This document shows, one piece after another, positions 60,814-64,000 of a stretch of DNA of 64,000 nt. The stretch comes from Alphaproteobacteria bacterium (GTDB lineage Bacteria > Pseudomonadota > Alphaproteobacteria > UBA9219). The position numbers and the translations under genes were made by a program. Each line of letters starts with the position of its first letter. The stretch's first letter is position 1. The DNA lies in assembly GCA_026225415.1 (NCBI GenBank), contig JAMFSS010000009.1, positions 1 through 64,000 of the forward strand, in the 5' to 3' direction. The notes under the pieces were generated by a model that saw only the letters and a program-made list of their open reading frames with translations, was not told where the DNA came from and made no database searches.

Positions 60814-63702
60814 TTACGCCACCGCTTTATCACTATGCGTCACCGCATCATGGCAACGGTTGCACAGATCGGGATGGTCGGCATGGCCCCCGACTTCGGG
60901 CAAAACCTGCCAGCAACGGTCACATTTTTTGCCCTCGGCGAGATCAATAATAAAATCTCCCTCCACAAAAGCCGCACCCGTAAGATTTTCCACAAGCTCA
61001 AAACTAATTTCTGAGCAGATACAAATCTCAGCAAAATTAACACTTTCCAATAAATTTTTATCATCTTTATTATAACACTTTATATGCACCTTTGTTTGCA
61101 AACTTGATCCAAATTTGCCGTTACGTCTTTGAAGCTCCATACTGGCAGTAACGTCGCGACGTATTTCACGCAGTCTTTCCCATTTCTTCGCCAGCGCATC
61201 ATTACGCCATGTGGCCGGAACGGTCGGGAAGCTTTGTAGATGCACGCTTGCGGTATTACCGCGTGCCAGCCATGCTTCTTCGGCAGTGAAAGACAAAATC
61301 GGTGCAAGCCATACAACCAGATGGTTGAAAATCTGTTCCATCAGTGTTCGCGCGGCACGGCGGCGCGGCGCATCATGCCGGTCGCAATACAGGCTGTCTT
61401 TGCGAATATCGAGATAGAACGCCGACAGATCGGTGTTACAGAAATTATGCAAGGCCGTGAGCGCATGGGCGATATCGAAATTATCCATGGCATTGCGCAT
61501 CACCGCATCCATTTCATGCAAACGATGCAAAACCCATTGTTCAAGTTCGGGCAGTTGGGCATCGAGCGGCACGCGTTCGCCGTCCGACATGCCGTTCAGT
61601 GCGCCAAGCAGATAACGCAGCGTATTGCGGAAGCGACGATACAAATCACCCGTTTGTTTCAGAATATCGGGGCCGATACGCAGATCCTGGCTGGTATCGG
61701 AAGATGCCACCCACAGGCGCAAAATATCCGCGCCCATTTTTTCATATACTTCTTGCGGTGCCGTGACATTGCCCAGCGATTTGGACATTTTACGCCCCTG
61801 CTCATCGAGCGTGAAGCCGTGGGTGAGCACTTGTTTAAATGGCGCATGGCCGTTGGTGCCACAGGATTCCAGCAAGGATGAATGGAACCAACCGCGATGT
61901 TGGTCGGAACCTTCCAGATACAAATCGGCAGGCGCGCGCAAATTCGGCCATTCGGTTTTATCATCCAAAACAAACGCATGCGTTGAACCGGATTCAAACC
62001 AGACATCAACCACATCGAAAACCTGGTGGAAATCTTCGGCCTTGTATTTATCGCCCAAAAATTCTTGTGCGGGACGCGCATACCACGCGTCTGCGCCATC
62101 GACGTCAAACGCCTTGGCGATATTTTCCATCACTGTTTTGTCGCGCAAGAGTTCGCCGGTCGTTTTGTTAAGGAACAAGGCAATCGGCACGCCCCAGGCG
62201 CGTTGGCGGCTGATGCACCAATCGGGGCGGCTTTCAATCATGCCGCGGATACGGTTTTCGCCGATGGCGGGCAACCATTTGGTTTCGGTGATCGCTTGCA
62301 GCGCCGTTTCGCGCAAAGTTTTTTGGCTGTCTTTGATTTTCACATCCATCGCAATAAACCATTGCGGCGTGGTGCGGAAAATCAACGGCGCTTTGGAACG
62401 CCATGAATGGGGATAGGAATGTTTGATGTTGCGTTTGGCCAGCATCGCATTTGCTTCCAGCAATGCCTTGATAACCACGCCGTTGGCCTCGCCCACTTTA
62501 CCGTCGGGTTTATAAACGTACAAACCGACAAAACCTTTGACGTTGGGCAGATAACGGCCATCATCGCCGACGGTATCCGTGAATGCGATTTTATATTGTT
62601 TGCCGAGATTGAAATCATCCTCGCCGTGACCCGGCGCGATATGCACAAAGCCGGTACCGGCATCGGTTGTGACAAATTCGCCGAAATACAGCGGCACATC
62701 ATAATCGAAGGCGCCTTCGCTGCCTTCGCGGCCACGGAACGGATGTTGGCTGATAGTGCCGGCCAGATCAGCCGGCTTTAACACCGCCAGTTTCGTCGCG
62801 CGGGCGATTTTTGAATCTGCCAAGAAAGTTTCATAGAGACTGTCAGCGATAACAAGCGTTTCGCCGATTTTCGCCAAACCGCCTTCGGCATTTTCTTCGA
62901 CGCGCAAAATGGCATAATCAAAATCGCCATAAGCAATCGCGCGGTTCGCGGGAATGGTCCAAGGCGTGGTGGTCCAGATGGCAACGCTTGCGCCTTCCAA
63001 TTCTTTACGCGTGGTTTTCACAACCGGAAACTTCACCCACAAAGTCGTGGAGGTGTGATCCGCATATTCAATTTCCGCTTCGGCCAAGGCGGTTTTTTCG
63101 ACCACCGACCACATCACTGGCTTCACGCCCTTATACAACAATCCGTTTTCGACAAATTTATACATCTCGCGCAAAATGCGCGCTTCGGCCTTTGCCGTCA
63201 GCGTCATATAGGGATGATCCCAATCGCCGACCACGCCAAGGCGTTTGAACTCCCTGACCTGTTCTTCTTTCCAATGTTGGGCAAAGGCGCGGCATTCGGC
63301 GCGAAATTGCAAGACCGGCACTTCGTCCTTGTCCAAACCTTTGGCGCGATATTGTTCTTCGATCTTCCATTCGATCGGCAACCCGTGACAATCCCACCCC
63401 GGCACATAGGGCGCGTCGAAACCGCGCATTTGTTGGCCGCGATTGATGATGTCCTTCAAAATTTTGTTCAGCGCATGACCGATATGGATATTGCCGTTCG
63501 CATAAGGAGGGCCATCATGCAGAATGAACTGTTCGCGGCCTTTGGATTGGGTACGGAGTTGGCCGTGAAGGTCGATTTTTTCCCAATAAGACAACAGTTC
63601 GGGCTCTTTCTTGGGCAACCCGCCTTGCATCGGGAAATCCGTCTGCGGCAGGAACACGGTGTTTTTATAGTCTTTTTTGGCGTCGGCCTTGGTGTCGGTC
63701 AT
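60814..63702 (-). CDS. ileS: Isoleucyl-tRNA synthetase
   Basis: From ATG 63702 (AAAGGGA before it) the product is 962 aa. DGPPYANGNIHIGHALNKIL is the HIGH motif and GRKMSKSLGNV the KMSKS motif. The editing domain lies between them (TTTPWTIPANRAIAYGDF). The C-terminal zinc finger has CDRCWQVLPEVGG and LCNRCHDAV. In many alphaproteobacteria ileS stands next to lspA; here it does not. Confidence 0.97.
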   Translation of the reverse strand: MTDTKADAKKDYKNTVFLPQTDFPMQGGLPKKEPELLSYWEKIDLHGQLRTQSKGREQFILHDGPPYANGNIHIGHALNKILKDIINRGQQMRGFDAPYVPGWDCHGLPIEWKIEEQYRAKGLDKDEVPVLQFRAECRAFAQHWKEEQVREFKRLGVVGDWDHPYMTLTAKAEARILREMYKFVENGLLYKGVKPVMWSVVEKTALAEAEIEYADHTSTTLWVKFPVVKTTRKELEGASVAIWTTTPWTIPANRAIAYGDFDYAILRVEENAEGGLAKIGETLVIADSLYETFLADSKIARATKLAVLKPADLAGTISQHPFRGREGSEGAFDYDVPLYFGEFVTTDAGTGFVHIAPGHGEDDFNLGKQYKIAFTDTVGDDGRYLPNVKGFVGLYVYKPDGKVGEANGVVIKALLEANAMLAKRNIKHSYPHSWRSKAPLIFRTTPQWFIAMDVKIKDSQKTLRETALQAITETKWLPAIGENRIRGMIESRPDWCISRQRAWGVPIALFLNKTTGELLRDKTVMENIAKAFDVDGADAWYARPAQEFLGDKYKAEDFHQVFDVVDVWFESGSTHAFVLDDKTEWPNLRAPADLYLEGSDQHRGWFHSSLLESCGTNGHAPFKQVLTHGFTLDEQGRKMSKSLGNVTAPQEVYEKMGADILRLWVASSDTSQDLRIGPDILKQTGDLYRRFRNTLRYLLGALNGMSDGERVPLDAQLPELEQWVLHRLHEMDAVMRNAMDNFDIAHALTALHNFCNTDLSAFYLDIRKDSLYCDRHDAPRRRAARTLMEQIFNHLVVWLAPILSFTAEEAWLARGNTASVHLQSFPTVPATWRNDALAKKWERLREIRRDVTASMELQRRNGKFGSSLQTKVHIKCYNKDDKNLLESVNFAEICICSEISFELVENLTGAAFVEGDFIIDLAEGKKCDRCWQVLPEVGGHADHPDLCNRCHDAVTHSDKAVA

Positions 63703-63793
63703 TGCTATCCCTTTGTTTGACCGTAACAATATCACCGCTTGGCAGGGGGACAAAGCACGAAATGATTCTTTTTAAAATGCGCCCGGCCAGTCA

Positions 63794-63822
63794 TTGCGCA
63801 ACTAAAAACACTGGCCTATAGT
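63794..63822 (+). promoter_or_regulatory. Promoter upstream of the terminal exported-protein gene
   Basis: TTGCGC at 63794-63799, a 17-base spacer, and TATAGT at 63817-63822. Transcription would begin near 63829, about 28 bases before the GTG at 63857. Confidence 0.6.
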
Positions 63823-63856
63823 CAAAACATGTTGCAGCGCAATATTTGAGGAAAAA

Positions 63857-64000
63857 GTGCCCAGTGCACGAATGATACGCGGTTTTTTTGCCGCATCGGC
63901 TTTTTTATCCCCCAGCGTGGCTTGTGCCGCAACGGACGACCGCACTGCCCCCATCGTCACCGCGCAAAAGCCGTTCATTGCGCCCAAAAAACCCGATACC
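63857..64000 (+). CDS. Exported protein, N-terminal part (runs off the window)
   Basis: GAGGAAAAA precedes a GTG at 63857; an ATG five codons later (MIRGFFAASAFLSPSVACAA) would also serve. The open frame continues to the end of the window without a stop. The first 25 residues look like a signal peptide, followed by a Pro/Lys-rich stretch (TAQKPFIAPKKPDT). The protein cannot be identified from 48 codons. A promoter lies just upstream. Confidence 0.6.
   Translation, partial: MPSARMIRGFFAASAFLSPSVACAATDDRTAPIVTAQKPFIAPKKPDT

Noticed and set aside
1-64000. CRISPR arrays, insertion sequences or toxin-antitoxin pairs
   Set aside because: I found no regularly spaced repeats, no transposase motifs with terminal repeats, and no recognisable toxin-antitoxin pair.

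Overview
The window looks like the chromosome of an alphaproteobacterium of moderate GC. The signs are the block aroQ-accB-accC-aat with DUF2155, MlaD and an NDUFA12-type complex I accessory gene; the order rpsF-rpsR-DUF2232-rplI; the order lspA-BamF-like lipoprotein-two M16 peptidases; and a MutL that carries the endonuclease motif. The exosortase A/EpsI fusion in a polysaccharide locus fits some alphaproteobacteria, but I cannot name a genus from sequence alone.

Layout. 1-620: end of an rRNA operon (23S 3' end, 5S, terminator). 0.7-5.7 kb: a small ORF, a duplicated helicase tail, a repeat-bearing lipoprotein, a PIF1/RecD-like helicase, a phosphatase/methyltransferase pair and an AlgH-family gene. 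5.8-14.9 kb: housekeeping genes (DsbD/ScsB-type reductase, peroxiredoxin, KamA-type radical SAM enzyme, RNase HI, small kinase, heptosyltransferase-like GT9, MutL, pentapeptide-repeat protein). 14.9-20.3 kb: the coupled operon lspA-bamF-like-M16-M16-pgi. 20.3-37.6 kb: a surface-polysaccharide region with GDP-fucose synthesis (gmd, fcl), a PAP2 phosphatase, an acyltransferase interrupted at an 11-C tract, two SGNH hydrolases (one next to a phage-structural-like protein), a beta-helix protein, a polymerase, a deleted glycosyltransferase remnant, and a tightly coupled operon xrtA-acetyltransferase-GT2-flippase-WecG-GT4.

38-46.9 kb: cold-shock gene, tRNA-Gln, rlmE, a BepA-like protease, a DsbA-like protein, aroQ-accBC, an inserted helix-turn-helix gene, aat, and on the other strand NDUFA12-like, mlaD and DUF2155. 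47-53.4 kb: a large protein that reads as a class II ribonucleotide reductase relative without its catalytic motifs, gltX, a ComEC-like protein and an AT-rich orphan. 53.6-57.2 kb: YbjQ family and the S6/S18/DUF2232/L9 operon. 57.3-58 kb: an AT-rich coiled-coil orphan with its own promoter, followed by a chain of hairpins that looks like a structured RNA and contains a 16-codon ORF with a very strong ribosome binding site. 58.1-64 kb: a long Hsp70-family chaperone, ileS and the start of an exported protein.

The most unusual items are the apparent ribonucleotide reductase pseudoenzyme, the candidate structured RNA with its mini-ORF, and the possibly phase-variable acyltransferase in the polysaccharide locus.
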